Shown: positions 35,833 to 47,332, numbered from the stretch's first letter. The stretch: 64,000 nucleotides of DNA from Ephydatia muelleri (GCA_013339895.1 JABACO010000013.1:1428660-1492659), one strand, 5' to 3'. Notes: generated from the letters alone by a model not told the origin. Made by a program: numbers and translations.

Positions 35833-36820
35833 CCATGATGGCCGACTGCTTTTTCTAGAAATGGGATCAAAATTGGATGGGAAACAAAAATATATTATTA
35901 CCTGGAGAAGAGGCACGTGCAAAGGAATGTGAGATTTGAAATGAAGAATTCTGAAAGCAAAAGAAATAATTATTGCAACTGTACTTGAAAATGAGTACAC
36001 ACTTTGGTGTCTTGCTCTCTTGATCTTGGGTAGCTTGAGAATGGTGATGCAGTGATTCTTGTCTTGCTAATAGCAGGACTAGGACATGGCGTTTCACTTT
36101 GGTGTCGCTTCAACATTATGCAATTTTAAAAAGGCATTGGAAAACATTCCATTTAATGCACACATCAATGCAACCTTTTTGGTGCATTCCTCTGTTTGCT
36201 GTGGTTTAATAGGCATTGGACGAAGGAGAGGCACAGAAGCCTGAAGCTGTAGACACAGGTATGAGAACTGATGCAACATGTTGGTACACAAAAAGAGCTG
36301 TAGACCAAATTACCGATGTCTCAAACTTAACAACTTTTGGAGAAGTGTCCAGTGAACCAGAGTGGCGACACGGTGAATCTGTAATAGAATTACTGCCCAA
36401 TTCTGCAGCCTTGACATTGATCAAATTTGCCATTAGGAAATGCCCATGTTTGCGTGTGTGTTAGTGTGCACATGATGTCACTAGACTTCAATATAGTCTG
36501 GACTCTTACTGGAGGTGAATGAACACTTCTTCGTGGCCTTATACCTCTCGCTTGTTCTGATGACAAAGGAGGTGTGGAAGGTACCTTCCTTCTGATTTTT
36601 GAGGGAGTCTATTGTAAATGACAATGGAGCATGTCTAGACCCAATAATTGTACAATTTTGAACATTTATCATCTCTGTAATGTGAACACTTTAGTTTTGC
36701 CAAAGAATCTGAGTCTCAATTTCTCTGAAATGCCCACCTTATTGAGTTCCTTTTGGGTTTTGGGTCTGGGGGAGATCAGAAGTGGAGAGAAGGGTGGGCA
36801 AGTCATAGGCGTAGGAACCG

Positions 36821-36863
<43 letters not shown>

Positions 36864-37396
36864 AGGGGGCCTTGGCCCCCCCAATCTTGGGCATTATGTG
36901 TATAAAGTATGCTGAATTTATATTAGTAACACCCTTTGGGCCCCCCCAATCCTGTTTACGTTCCTACGCTTCTGCAAGTAGTAATTATGTAAGTTAGTTC
37001 TGCAAGTTAACAAAAGCAAGCCATAAAGAGAAAGGGCCACTTTACCTCGCATCCGTCCATGGTGTGTTTGGATCGACTTGGGATAACGGTTTGCTTCAAG
37101 TCACAATGGTAGAAATATAATAGTATTCTCCTCTCCCCACACCCTCCCCCCTCCCCCCTACTGTACCGAGAGGGCTTGCACTCTAAGTGAGTTGATTTCG
37201 TCCCACGAAAGAAACAGGAATAACAATATCTATAGATAAATAAACTGTTAAATTATCGTGCCTCAATACCTGCATCACCGTCTTTCTCGGTTGCAGAAAA
37301 GGGCAGCTTTCTCATCGCAGGTCTGTCCCAGGAAGAGTGGGTGAAACACAAATAGATCATTATACTCGTTAGAAATCCGATCCGTACCATCATCAT
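35833..37396 (-). CDS. Signal-peptide exon and in-phase downstream exons; possible 5' part of the Roc-COR gene
   Basis: Exon 37396-37270 starts MMMVRIGFLTSIMIYLCF, a good signal peptide, and ends in phase 1. In-phase candidates follow: 36674-36510 (HAPLSFTIDSLKNQKEGTFH), 36378-36314 (SPCRHSGSLDTSPKVVKFET), 36246-36175 (LQASVPLLRPMPIKPQQTEE), 36066-35902 (with VYSFSSTVAIIISFAFRIL, a weak membrane helix) and 35854-35833. The last can join in phase to the Roc exon at 35200. If real, this makes a secreted or membrane-anchored ROCO protein. The splice sites are plausible but none of these segments has a recognised domain. The alternative is an independent small secreted-protein gene. Confidence 0.35.
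36806..36972. mobile_element. Short TIR element (GCGTAGGAAC ends) with poly-G core
   Basis: GCGTAGGAAC at the left and GTTCCTACGC at the right enclose about 147 bases with a G-run of about 33 and GGCCCCCCCAATC motifs. It looks like a non-autonomous DNA element in an intron. Confidence 0.55.
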
Positions 37397-37608
37397 GTCG
37401 GCACAAACCTGTTTCTAGTTACGCGATGGCCACTAGCCAATGTGGATCCCCAAGGACTTGGAGAAGCCATGAAGATAAATTTATTTAAAATGACCGCTCT
37501 GGTTTATCACCTTCTCACGCATGCGCAAAGCGACTGTTTACAAAGGAATTATTGTTCGCCTTTATAAAATCACTGGGGACGAGTTGCTGTTGACACGTGG
37601 CAGCTGAA
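37397..37608. promoter_or_regulatory. Divergent promoter between the signal-peptide/Roc-COR gene and the Tudor-MIF4G gene
   Basis: 212 bases separate the two opposed first ATGs. The interval has an NRF-1-like palindrome ACGCATGCGC (37517-37526) and no clear TATA box. This suggests a TATA-less bidirectional promoter. It depends on the start calls on both sides. Confidence 0.4.
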
Positions 37609-38096
37609 ATGTCGACTGCAGAATTAGCTAATGGCAGCAAGAGTAGGGAAACACCGGGGAAGGATGCGTTGCCTGCCCGAGTCTTCCACATAGACAGCGC
37701 TTCAAGTATATGGGCTCAAATCGGTCCTGGTGAGATGAAGTTGCGTTGTCTGACTTTTCACGTTTATAGGTGTAGTGTAGTGAAATAAAGAACAACTAAA
37801 ATATTAATATTTTCATGTAACGTGATCTGTTTTGTGTGACCCCCCCGCCTGCTGGAGTCCAAAATAATGGGGAGGGGGGGAAACCACACGAGGGCGTTGC
37901 GGGTGATGGCTGGGAGCTGTGGTTTTGTGCCTCCTCTTGCGTGCGTGCATCCAGCGTGGAATGTGGATCCCATATGTTTGAGGGCTTTATTACCTACAGT
38001 GTTTTAGAATGCTGCGTGTTGTTGCCTTCCAGAGTTCTACCGCTTCCACACACGTACACATTCAAACATACATACATACATACATACATACATACA

Positions 38097-38128
<32 letters not shown>

Positions 38129-38607
38129 CATACATATATACATACATATATACATACATACATACACACATACGCACACACACATGCATACATACATACA
38201 TATGTACATACATTAACCCCATTGAACATCAAATTCACGCATCGGCATCTTCATTGCAGCTGAGAACTGCGCTGCATTCGACAAGTTCCTCGATGGCATC
38301 AACCTGACCTGTGAGGGCTTTGGAGACGCAGGAAGAGGTGTGGCCAAACCCCCGCCCGTCAACAGTGTGTTGGTCCTGGTGGACCCAGGGACTGGGAAAT
38401 GGGAGAGAGCCATGGTCACTGCAACTGGAGCAGGTGGGGACGAGTTTGATGCCCTCCTCATCGACACGGGGGAGTCCAGGAAGGGGAACGTGAGGAACGT
38501 GTGCAATCAGCAGGTGCCTCAGCTGCTCAAGATGGCAGCCCAGGCTGTCCAGTGTCGACTGGTGGGCTTTGATGTGAGTTTATCCAGCAGTGGGTGGGTG
38601 GGTGGGT

Positions 38608-38666
<59 letters not shown>

Positions 38667-40151
38667 TGTGTATGTGTGTGTGTGCGTGCGCGTGTGCGTG
38701 CATGTGGTGTGCATGTATGTGTGCATGTGTGTGTGGTGTGTTTGCATAGCTGTGTATTGGTGGTGGTTATTCATTGCATGGTACGGTTGGTGGGTGGGAT
38801 TTTATGGATCTAATTGTTTTGCATGAATATCTGAATTTCTGTGCCCATGGAGCCTAGCCCATAATCCCACCAATCAAACCTTAGTCAGATCTGGGCATTC
38901 AGATTTGTTATGGGAAGACCATGGAGAGGGGAGGAGGATGGGTGCTTCAATTTGTAGCCATCTATCTAAACTACATTCATTTTCAAATTGCCGCCTTGTA
39001 GCTGGACAGGAGTACACGGAATACCACAGCTAGGCTGAAGGAGCTGTTTGATAGGGCCACAGAGGTGAAAGTGGAGGTGTACTCTGTACCGAGAAAACAG
39101 CAGTGCAATGCTGCCTTCTTTGCCAAGTAAACCTTTTTTTTTTTTGCCATTGTTACCTTTCACGGCACAACCCCTTATTCATGCACGCCATTATAACCTT
39201 GTTCTGCTTGCCGATGTACTGATGGGCGGCGGGCCCAACAGGATTGATGGACAGTGGCGGTCTGTTGTGGCAGCACTTAACCAGGTTAGTAAATAATACA
39301 GGTTGTTGCTGGGTAGGTCTAAGCACTTGTAGTTGACTTTGTGTCTCTCTTGCAGTTCAACCAGGAGCACACACCCATGACTAAAACTGGAGGTAGGTTC
39401 TTTTCCATGTATGTACCTATCTCAGTGATAGGTCCTCCTCACCCTTATACCTCTCTCTCTCTATCTCCCCCTCCCTCCCCCTCTTCTTTTTCTGTGTCCT
39501 ACCAGTGGCTACAGCAGAAGAGGTCACTTCACCACCACTCTCCCCTCCCTATGAGGACATATCACCGAAGCCCGCCAATAAGGGACCGCCTGAGGACAAG
39601 TTTGCAGAGTGTGCTCTAAATGGAGATGCACAGCAGCCGGCTGAATCTCTTATAGAGTCGCCGGACAACTCTCCTCCATCACTCTCTCTGTCTCCTCCCT
39701 CCCATCTGACACCCACACCTGCCCAACCCACCCCCACTTTCTCCCATGTCACTGGACAGATGTCGGAGGGCTCAGGTGGGACTGCCGGTGGAGGCCATCT
39801 TGAAGTGAATGGTGAGGGCTGGGGGGATCGCAAGGATGTGTCCGCTGAAACGAGCGAAGGAACCGGTAAGGCCTCGTGATGTGTAGGGGATGTGGGTGTG
39901 TAGGCATGTGATATGTAGGGGATGTGGGTGTGTAGGCATGTGATATGTAGGGGATGTGGGTGTTGTAGGCATGTGCAAATAATGTTTGAAGAACTTGAAG
40001 GGAAACTATAGCGACAGACAACAACATATCGGTATCACAGATGTGTACAAACAAGCAACATTAAAAATAACAAAATCGAACAGTTAATTTAAAATACCCA
40101 CAGTATCAGTGAATTTAAAGATTACTGTGTAAGAACTTCAATTATGAAACA

Positions 40152-40197
<46 letters not shown>

Positions 40198-41305
40198 GGA
40201 ACCACCATGCCTCTTTCGTCATGAGAAGGTACTAAAGAGGGTGTGGCTCTGGATTTGAACAGCAGTGACGAGGAGTGGGACGAATCACTTCTTGTTTCAC
40301 ACAGGTGAGCCTGGGGAGGAGAAGGGGTGAGGTTAGCTCACTGTAAGGGAGGGGGGAGAGCTCACTGTAAGATGGATAGATAATAATGTGGTGCTAAATG
40401 ATGTTCACTTATGTGAGTTGTAAGCCACTCCTCTCTCTCCTCTGGGGCCAGTGAACCTCCTTCAAAAGACTCCACCAGGTAGGGTAGGGGAGTATAACCA
40501 CAGCTTGTGATTGTGCTGCTTGGTGTCTTCAGTGACAGGAGGGGCAGCTTTGCCAGAAAAGTGTTCGGTCGCAGATTTGATGAGGAAAAGTCGAAATCCA
40601 AAGCCAGTTTTGAAAACCAGTTTAACCAGCTGATGTTGTCTGGAAGTGGGCGTGGGAGGTACACTCACGGCCATCACAAGGAGAAGGGCAAGAGTCCCTA
40701 CAGAGGGGGAGGCCCCCGAGGGGGAAAGGGTGGGGTCAACGGTGTTGGGCGGGGTCTCAACATGGCCAGGAGGCCACTTCACTATGGCGATGAGGTAGGG
40801 GAAACCCCTTCTCAAGAAACTGTGTCCATGGTTGGTGTGAAGGTTACCAAAGGTCCTGTAAAGACAGTCCTAGCCAACACCAAAGAGGAGGAGGTTCCCA
40901 TTGTTGAAGAGAAGAATCCTGTACCACCCTTCTCAAGCACAAAGACTGGTCTGGTAATTACGTCTGTGTAGGATATTTAAAGTCACTGGTGTCCATTTTT
41001 GCTAAATGAAATGTGTGTGGGTGCAGTTTAGGGTCAGAGTTGTTGTGTGGTGTAAGGTGTCATTGTGTTGTTGGTTATGTTGTGTGGTGTAAGGTGTCAT
41101 TGTGTTGTTGATTATGTTGTGTGGTGTAAGGTGTCATTGTGTTGTTGAAGTGTGGTTTCTGTGACCGTAGGTTTTGAGGTCGGATAGTAATGACATCAGT
41201 TGGTACAGCTATAGAGTTGAGCTGTGTATTCGTAAGGTTTGTTCCCACAATATGAAATTTGATGTGTTAAAATATCTTTGTAACCGTTGTACACACACAC
41301 ATACA

Positions 41306-41377
<72 letters not shown>

Positions 41378-44348
41378 GCTCGACTCACCAGCAACTGCCA
41401 CCCAATTGGATGCATCTATTCGAAAAATTGTGGCTGGTATGACTCGTTTTGTCCTTCCTGATTTGATGCCAATTATCTCATCACACCACTCTCCCTCCTC
41501 CTATGCCTACCTCTGTACTGTCCATTCCTCCCTCCTCATGGGTCTCAGAGGAGAGTAATGTCCACAAACTTCTTAAGCTGGCAGGCAACGAGAGGGTTGT
41601 CTTGGCGATAGTGAAGTCCCTTATCCACACTGCCATCACCGCAAAGACTGGCTGCACTGAGATTGTAGCTCAAACGATTGTACATTTCTGCAGTAAGCCT
41701 CTCCATCCCTTTCTCTCCTTCCTCGTCTTCCTTCCCTTCCCTCCTTTGCTCAAAAGAGAAAGTCCTCATTCACATTGTGTTTCTGTGTTGTTTGAATGTC
41801 AGGCAGTGGCCACCCATTGTCAGAGACTCCTCTGTTCCTGCTACCTGCCATGGAGGAAATCACTTCTGACAGCCTCATGGTGGGCATGTTGGAAAGGGCA
41901 TTGCAGCTTTAATCTTCGCCTTGTGGCGTCTATCTCCAGACCTCAACTGCCTCAGACACTTGGAAGTATCGGCGATCTTTCAGCTGTTTTTTTACCAGCT
42001 TGTATTTATCATGTAGTCGTCAGAACAACAGCGTGTGAGTTGCTTGTAATACTGTTGCCATGACTCCCCGTGGACCATGCTCCCCTCTGACCTCCCTGGG
42101 CAGCCTCACGTCCACTATGGACCAGCTGGTGCATCATTATCTGGACAAGTGGTCAAACCGATCGAGTGCATCAGCAGAACAGGTACATTTTGAACATGTA
42201 TGGGGGGGATCTCTTTCGTATGCACTGTTGGATGTGGCTTGATTCAGACAACCACCATCTCCCCTATGCACCTTTGTTCCCCTCCTCCCCTCTCCCCTAT
42301 GCACCTATGTTCCCCTCCTCCCCCTCTCCCTATGCACCTTTGTTCCCTCCTCCCCCTCTCCCCTATGCACCTTTGTTCCCCTCCTCCCCCTCTCCCCTAT
42401 GCACCTTTGTTCCCCTCCTCCTGTGCTTGAAGCGTGCAGCTGCTGCCCCTCCCCCAAGTGTGGCCAATATCGAGAGTCTGGTGTGTTTACTCCAAGAGCT
42501 CGGCTCCGTGCTCGACCATCAAGACAGGTCGGTGGGATTGGGGAGGAGGAAACTATTCCACGCATGAGTGTGATGCCCCACTATCACCCACCCACACTAC
42601 TCACACATGCACACCCACCCACACTACTCACACATGATGCTCACACAGGAAAACACTGGATGTGTACTTTGATGGTGTGGTAAAGGACCTCATTCTCAAT
42701 GAGGGACAGCAGAGGTTAGAATATAACTTTGATGTTTTTTTATTTTTTTATTTACCGTTCCCACCGTATATTGCCTCCCAGGCCTGCCAAAGAGGCTCTT
42801 TACAATCTAGCCCTCCAGAGAAGGGAGTGGCTAGCTACAAATTTCCTGGGGGCGCAAGAGAAGCAAGCTCCCCATCCGACACCCCCTCCCCCTCTTCCTC
42901 TCCCACCCCCTCAGTTCCCACCTTCTGAAGCACGCAGGGAAAGGGGCGATGTGCTTCTCCCCACTCCACACACGACCGTTGCCGAGACAACAGTGCAGCA
43001 GCATCAGGTGTTGCCTAGTGCATTGTTGCATGGCAACATGATTTTCCCTGTAAAGAGCCCACCTCATATGGCTACTGGTGTGTTGACCTGGGTGGAGTGG
43101 CTGTGTGCATGTTTGTGTATGTTTTAAATTCATGTTGCTAGCTTCCAAAGATCCTTACAAGCTGGTAAGACAAGTCCTAGAAGAACTAGGATGTCCCGAA
43201 CAGATCTCAAAATTCACTGGTGCTTGTTTCACTGTGGGTGTGGCACTTTTGATGACAAACCTTTTAATTCTTCCTATTCTACTTCAACCCCCCCCCCCCC
43301 TTCCTCATTCAGGACATGGTGCTGGAGGGGTGTGACCATGAGACAGTATGGAAAGGGTTAAAGGTGAGGTGGTTGGAGTCTAGCAGAGATTGTCATTATT
43401 GCTTTCTAAGGAATTGGGAGTTCCCATGGGTGTGGCTACTTGCATCCTGGGAATGAAACAGAAGGGAAAGACTAAGAGTAAGCAACCTCCTTCTTACTAC
43501 CAATAAAAACAGTCTCCTTCGTCTCTGTAGTGGAAGCTGCACCAGCTGGTGTAGGTGTTGAATGGACCAGTGCCCAGCAGCGCACTTCAGTTGCCATGGC
43601 ACCCCAGCAATACACCTCGTTTGCCATGACACCCCAGCAATACACCTCGGTTGCCGTGACACCCCAGCAATACACCTCGGTTGCCGTGACACCCCAGGAG
43701 CACACCTCGGTTGCCATGGCACCCCAGCAGTACTCATTACCCTTCCCACCTGCGTACTCAGTCGGCACCATTGGTTGGTTACCTTGGCAACATTTGGATC
43801 ATCATCTGACTCCATCATTCCTTTCCTTAGTGTCACCCTCTGGGCCCCAGCAACAGATGGCTCCTGTGTACATGGCCCCGTCTGGCACTCCACTTCAAAT
43901 GATGCCAACCAATCCCGTCCTTCCTCTGCTGTACGGTGGCGATCAGCTGTGGAAGCCCAGACCAACACCGCATCAAGATGTCTGCCACAGTCAGGGTGGA
44001 GAGGGTGTCCCCCTCGTGGGTCATGTGGGGTCCAGGCTCTACGGCAGCCAGCAGACATCTGGCCTGTCAGGAGTGGCTGAAGTCCAGCTGCTACCACCAC
44101 CACGTCTCGTTCAGGGTGGAGAGGGTGTTGTCTCTCTCCTGACCCCCTCAAATGTTGGGCCCAAGCTCTATGGCAACCAGCAGACACCAAGTCTTGCTGA
44201 AGTCCAGCTGCCACCACCACCACAGCCTCAACCTCCTCAAAGCGAGTTGCAATGGAGGTTTGGAAGGACCTTGTGTGTTGTCTGTGGAAGCGATTCTCAC
44301 CAATCCCACTCGTGTCCGAAGAGGAGTGAAAGGCTGTTTGTTCACTAG
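37609..44348 (+). CDS. Tudor - RG-rich - MIF4G - CCHC zinc-knuckle protein (unrecognised architecture)
   Basis: Exons: 37609-37729, 38033-38053, 38260-38573, 39002-39126, 39242-39284, 39356-39392, 39506-39865, 40229-40304, 40533-40953, 41171-41236, 41376-41436, 41549-41692, 41803-about 41918, an unresolved part to 42182, 42433-42527, 42649-42714, 42782-43077, 43142-43164, 43313-43363 and 43531-44348. The N-terminus is an extended-Tudor unit ([60 protein letters not shown]). The usual cage Tyr and Asn of IDYGN are Thr and Glu here, so methyl-arginine binding is doubtful. A Pro/Ser linker and an RG segment ([18 protein letters not shown]) follow, then a PAIP1/CTIF-like MIF4G C-terminal half ([35 protein letters not shown]). 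The C-terminus is Gln/Pro rich and ends in [14 protein letters not shown] (C-x2-C-x4-H-x4-C). I infer an RNA-granule translation factor. Junctions near 41918-42182 and before 43531 are unresolved. Confidence 0.65.
38068..38213. repeat. CATA/CACA microsatellite in Tudor-gene intron
   Basis: (CATA)n with interspersed ATATAC and CACACATACG blocks between exons 2 and 3. Confidence 0.95.
38588..38760. repeat. GGGT then GT microsatellite in Tudor-gene intron
   Basis: Starts 14 bases after the donor at 38574: (GGGT)n, then (GT)n, then degenerate GCATGTGT. Confidence 0.9.
39885..39975. repeat. 36-bp tandem repeat in Tudor-gene intron
   Basis: Nearly three copies of TGTGGGTGTGTAGGCATGTG plus ATATGTAGGGGA. 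Confidence 0.8.
40154..40198. repeat. GT microsatellite
   Basis: (GT)n of about 40 bases upstream of exon 40229-40304. Confidence 0.95.
41035..41150. repeat. About 46-bp tandem repeat upstream of exon 41171
   Basis: Three copies of GTGTGGTGTAAGGTGTCATT plus GTGTTGTTGRTTATGTT. Confidence 0.8.
41291..41375. repeat. CA microsatellite ending at a splice acceptor
   Basis: The (CA)n tract runs directly into CACACAG|TTGCTC, so the repeat itself forms the acceptor of the exon at 41376. Confidence 0.8.
42255..42420. repeat. About 33-bp pyrimidine-rich minisatellite in MIF4G intron
   Basis: Five copies of CTATGCACCTTTGTTCCCCT plus CCTCCCCCTCTCC upstream of the acceptor at 42432. Confidence 0.85.
43590..43738 (+). 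repeat. 30-bp coding repeat in the Tudor-MIF4G gene
   Basis: Five copies of a 30-base unit encode [10 protein letters not shown]-type decapeptides in the last exon; the frame is kept. Confidence 0.85.
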
Positions 44349-45300
44349 TGGGGTTGGGGCACATTTTCACTTCCCTCCCCATCCTCCCCTCCACTGCTGC
44401 TCCTCACATTGCATTTGATTCTGCTGTGAGCATTGTTGTATCATATGTATGTAACCGTCAATCTTCTAATCAGCCAATATCAATTCAAAATTTAATCGAA
44501 ACTGCAAGGCAATGCACTAATTGATTGGAATTAATAACAAATGTTTGTTTATGCTTTAATTAAAAAATACCGTGTATTTTAGTAATTTCTAGCTGCGCTC
44601 CACTAGCAGTAGAGACTTACGGCTGTTGGGGTGTGCTGAGGCTAGAGAAACACTTCCCACTTCCCATGGAATTACAAGGCACTGCTGCCATTTATGGCAG
44701 ACTCAGCCTTCACTTTGGTGAGGTCCTGTGCAAGAGCTGGGCCTTCACTGATTGACTTTTTATTTTCATCAGCAGCTTTGACGGGATAGATCTATGGCTA
44801 GATCTGTAACAACAGCGCAAAATTCATTAATTGATTACGGTAGTTACTTGTAGATAGAGTGCTCCCGGCCTCCGCGACGTATGTCCACATGTATCCGCAC
44901 GGGCTTACATGATGCCTTTTTTTTTCAACCAGGAATGACCCCGTATCACTTACCGTTCTGTGAGTAACTATAAAAGAGAGAAGTTATTTTCTTAGGAAAA
45001 AATATAGAAGTTGTGCTGAGCGGGGGGGGGGGTCTAATCCGCTTATTGTGACAAACGCGCGCATAATTCATCAGCTGTTACAAACAGCTTTGACAGGATA
45101 GGTTTATGGCTACATCTGTAACAACAGCGCAAAATTGATTGATTACGGTAGTAGGATAGATAAATGTAAGATAGATACATAGATAGATACATTTATATAG
45201 ATGTGCATATATATGTATAAATACATAGATACATGTAAGCAGTCAACAGTCAGTAGGACCCATTTGAAACTTTTCCCTTTGCGACAGAGTTTAGGCTATG
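44349..45300. other. Intergenic stretch with a direct repeat
   Basis: No gene seen. An 85-base segment with CTGTAACAACAGCGCAAAAT and GATTACGGTAGT occurs at about 44775-44860 and 45072-45155. A GATA-rich patch lies at 45155-45235. Confidence 0.45.
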
Positions 45301-45305
45301 ACCCT

Positions 45306-47332
45306 TGCTAATTCTCTGTATCGCATTGCGAATCAATGCTGGATTTCGCTTTAATCTACGGCCCTGCGATGACATGTGCATAGATTTCTGTGAGACACAA
45401 GCACGTGATTACAGATTGCAGATTGCCAATCTGGAATCACATGCTTGTGCCACAGAAAGTGATTTTCGCAATGCAATCGGTAGCCCTGGAGAATTATGGT
45501 ATCAGTTATACGGATTCTGTTGTGGCCGATTGTGAAATTCATATCGCTCTATGAAGTGCGTCTGTACAGATTTGCGTGCATCCAGGCTGAAAGTAACAAA
45601 AACAGAATCCACACTCTTGGGCATGCTTTTTAACGTATCACAAAGCTTCGATATAAACATCGTTTGCGCTAAAACGTTACGCAAACATATAAAAAAATCG
45701 ATCGTAACGAATTGAGAGGTAATGGTGACCTTTCGAGTACCGTGAGCTCCAGAACGATCAGCATCGCAGTTTTTTTAATATCAATACAGTCACAGACACT
45801 ATCACTTATATTTTGATGTAAGGGTTTTTCACCCTAATGCATCTAGCTACGTTTCCAAACCTCTTTCTGCTCTCTTTCGTACCCATGAGCAAGCCAAGAA
45901 AAGGGAATACGGGCAACGCATTCGTTATGTTGAACATGGCGTCTTCACACCCCTTGTTATTTCCACCTCGGGTGCAATGGGGAGAGAAGCCATCACTTTT
46001 TACAAACGGTTAGCCAACCTACTTTCTGACAAACAAGACAAGGCATATTCCCTCATTATGGGCTGGCTGAGATGTCGTTTGTCTTTTGCCGTACTGCGCA
46101 GTGCTATCATGTGCCTGCGAGGAAGTAGATCTTCATACCACCATCCAGTTTATTGTGATCTGGCCCCAGCAGTACATGAGGGCAGAGTCTCATTATAGGC
46201 TCGTTTGATCACATTTGTTAGTGTGTATTTATTTTTATTGTCTGTTATATGTTATGTTGTTTTCTTGTATTATTACTATCCAACCTTAGGTCGCAGTCAA
46301 TTTTGCTTCAGACACTATCGGGAACTATTCCGCCCTGCATTTGTGGAAAAGATGTGTCGTTTCTGCAATACGTGAGCAAATGTGACGGTTTTTAGAAAAC
46401 ATTTCACCAAGTGGGTGCAACATATCGATTCGTAACTTTCCAACGGAAGGTCCAATCGAAGCCACTTTTCATTCCACACGTTGAAGAGACATGTGAAAAT
46501 CCTATCTTAAAACGCACCCTTTATTTTATTTCAAAATTTGTCTTAATACCCGGCTCGTCATTAGACCCGGGAGCACTCTACACGTAAGATAGATAATGAT
46601 AATTCTCTGTATCGCATTGCGAATCAATGCTGGATTTCGCTTTAATCTACGGCCCTGCGATGACACGTGGATTTCTGTGAGACACAAGCACATAATTGCA
46701 TATTGCCAATCACGCTTGTGCCACAGAAAGTGATTCAGTTTTGCAATGCCCTGGAAAATTATGGTATCAGTTATACCGATTCTGTTGTGGCCGATTGTGA
46801 AATTCATATCGCTCTATAATGAAGTGAGTCTCTACAGTGTCGTACATTTTGGTATACCGCTACCTAGATGTGCGTGCATCCAGGCTGAAAGTAACAAATC
46901 AGAATCCACACTCTTGGGCATGCTTTTTAACGTATCACAAAGCTTCGATATAAACATCGTTTGCTCTAAAACGTTATGCAAACATAAAAATCGATTGAGA
47001 GGTAATGGTGGCCTTTCGCGTACCGTGAGCTCCTTAACGATCAGCATCGCAGTTTTTTTTATATTAATACATTCACAGACACTATCGGGAAATTCCGCCC
47101 TGCATTTTTGGAAAAGATGTGTCGTTTCTGCAATACGTGAGCAAATGTGACGGTTTTTAGAAAACATTTCACCAAGTGGGTGCAACACATCGATTCGTAA
47201 CTTCCCAACGGAAGGTCCACTTTTCATTCCACACGTCGGAGAGGCATGTGAGGACAATACAAAAACCTTTCACGCTTTATTTTATATTTAAAAATCGGTT
47301 CAAAATTCGTCATTAGACCCGGGAGCACTCTA
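45306..47332. repeat. Tandem duplication, two copies of an unknown unit of about 740-770 bp
   Basis: Copy 1 at 45306-46582 (less an insertion at 45804-46308) and copy 2 at 46597-47332 share ATTCTCTGTATCGCATTGCG, GCATGCTTTTTAACGTATCA and CATTAGACCCGGGAGCACTC, with small indels between them. A minus-strand reading with MFISKLCDTLKSMPKSVDS is present in both, and copy 2 has a 141-codon frame (46832-47257). No family recognised. Confidence 0.7.
45804..46308 (+). mobile_element. 5'-truncated retrotransposon 3' end with 11-bp target duplication
   Basis: 505-base insertion in copy 1 of the tandem unit, flanked by CAGACACTATC at 45793-45803 and 46309-46319. It encodes the C-terminal 130 or so residues of a non-LTR-type polyprotein: a lead FDVRVFHP, then RTHEQAKKREYGQRIRYVEH, FTPLVISTSGAMGREAITFY and MGWLRCRLSFAVLRSAIMCL, with the stop at 46198. 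This tail is widespread in invertebrate reverse-transcriptase ORFs. It is followed by a 110-base AT-rich 3' region. It is truncated inside the ORF, typical of incomplete target-primed insertion. Confidence 0.7.

Noticed and set aside
38588-38774. Cysteine/valine-rich frames over GT repeats (also at 16176, 29207, 53128, 61011 and 62900)
   Set aside because: Pure dinucleotide repeat translations.
43396-44394. Minus-strand ORF of 332 codons
   Set aside because: Antisense of the last exon of the Tudor-MIF4G gene; the plus strand ends in a clean CCHC knuckle and joins spliced exons.
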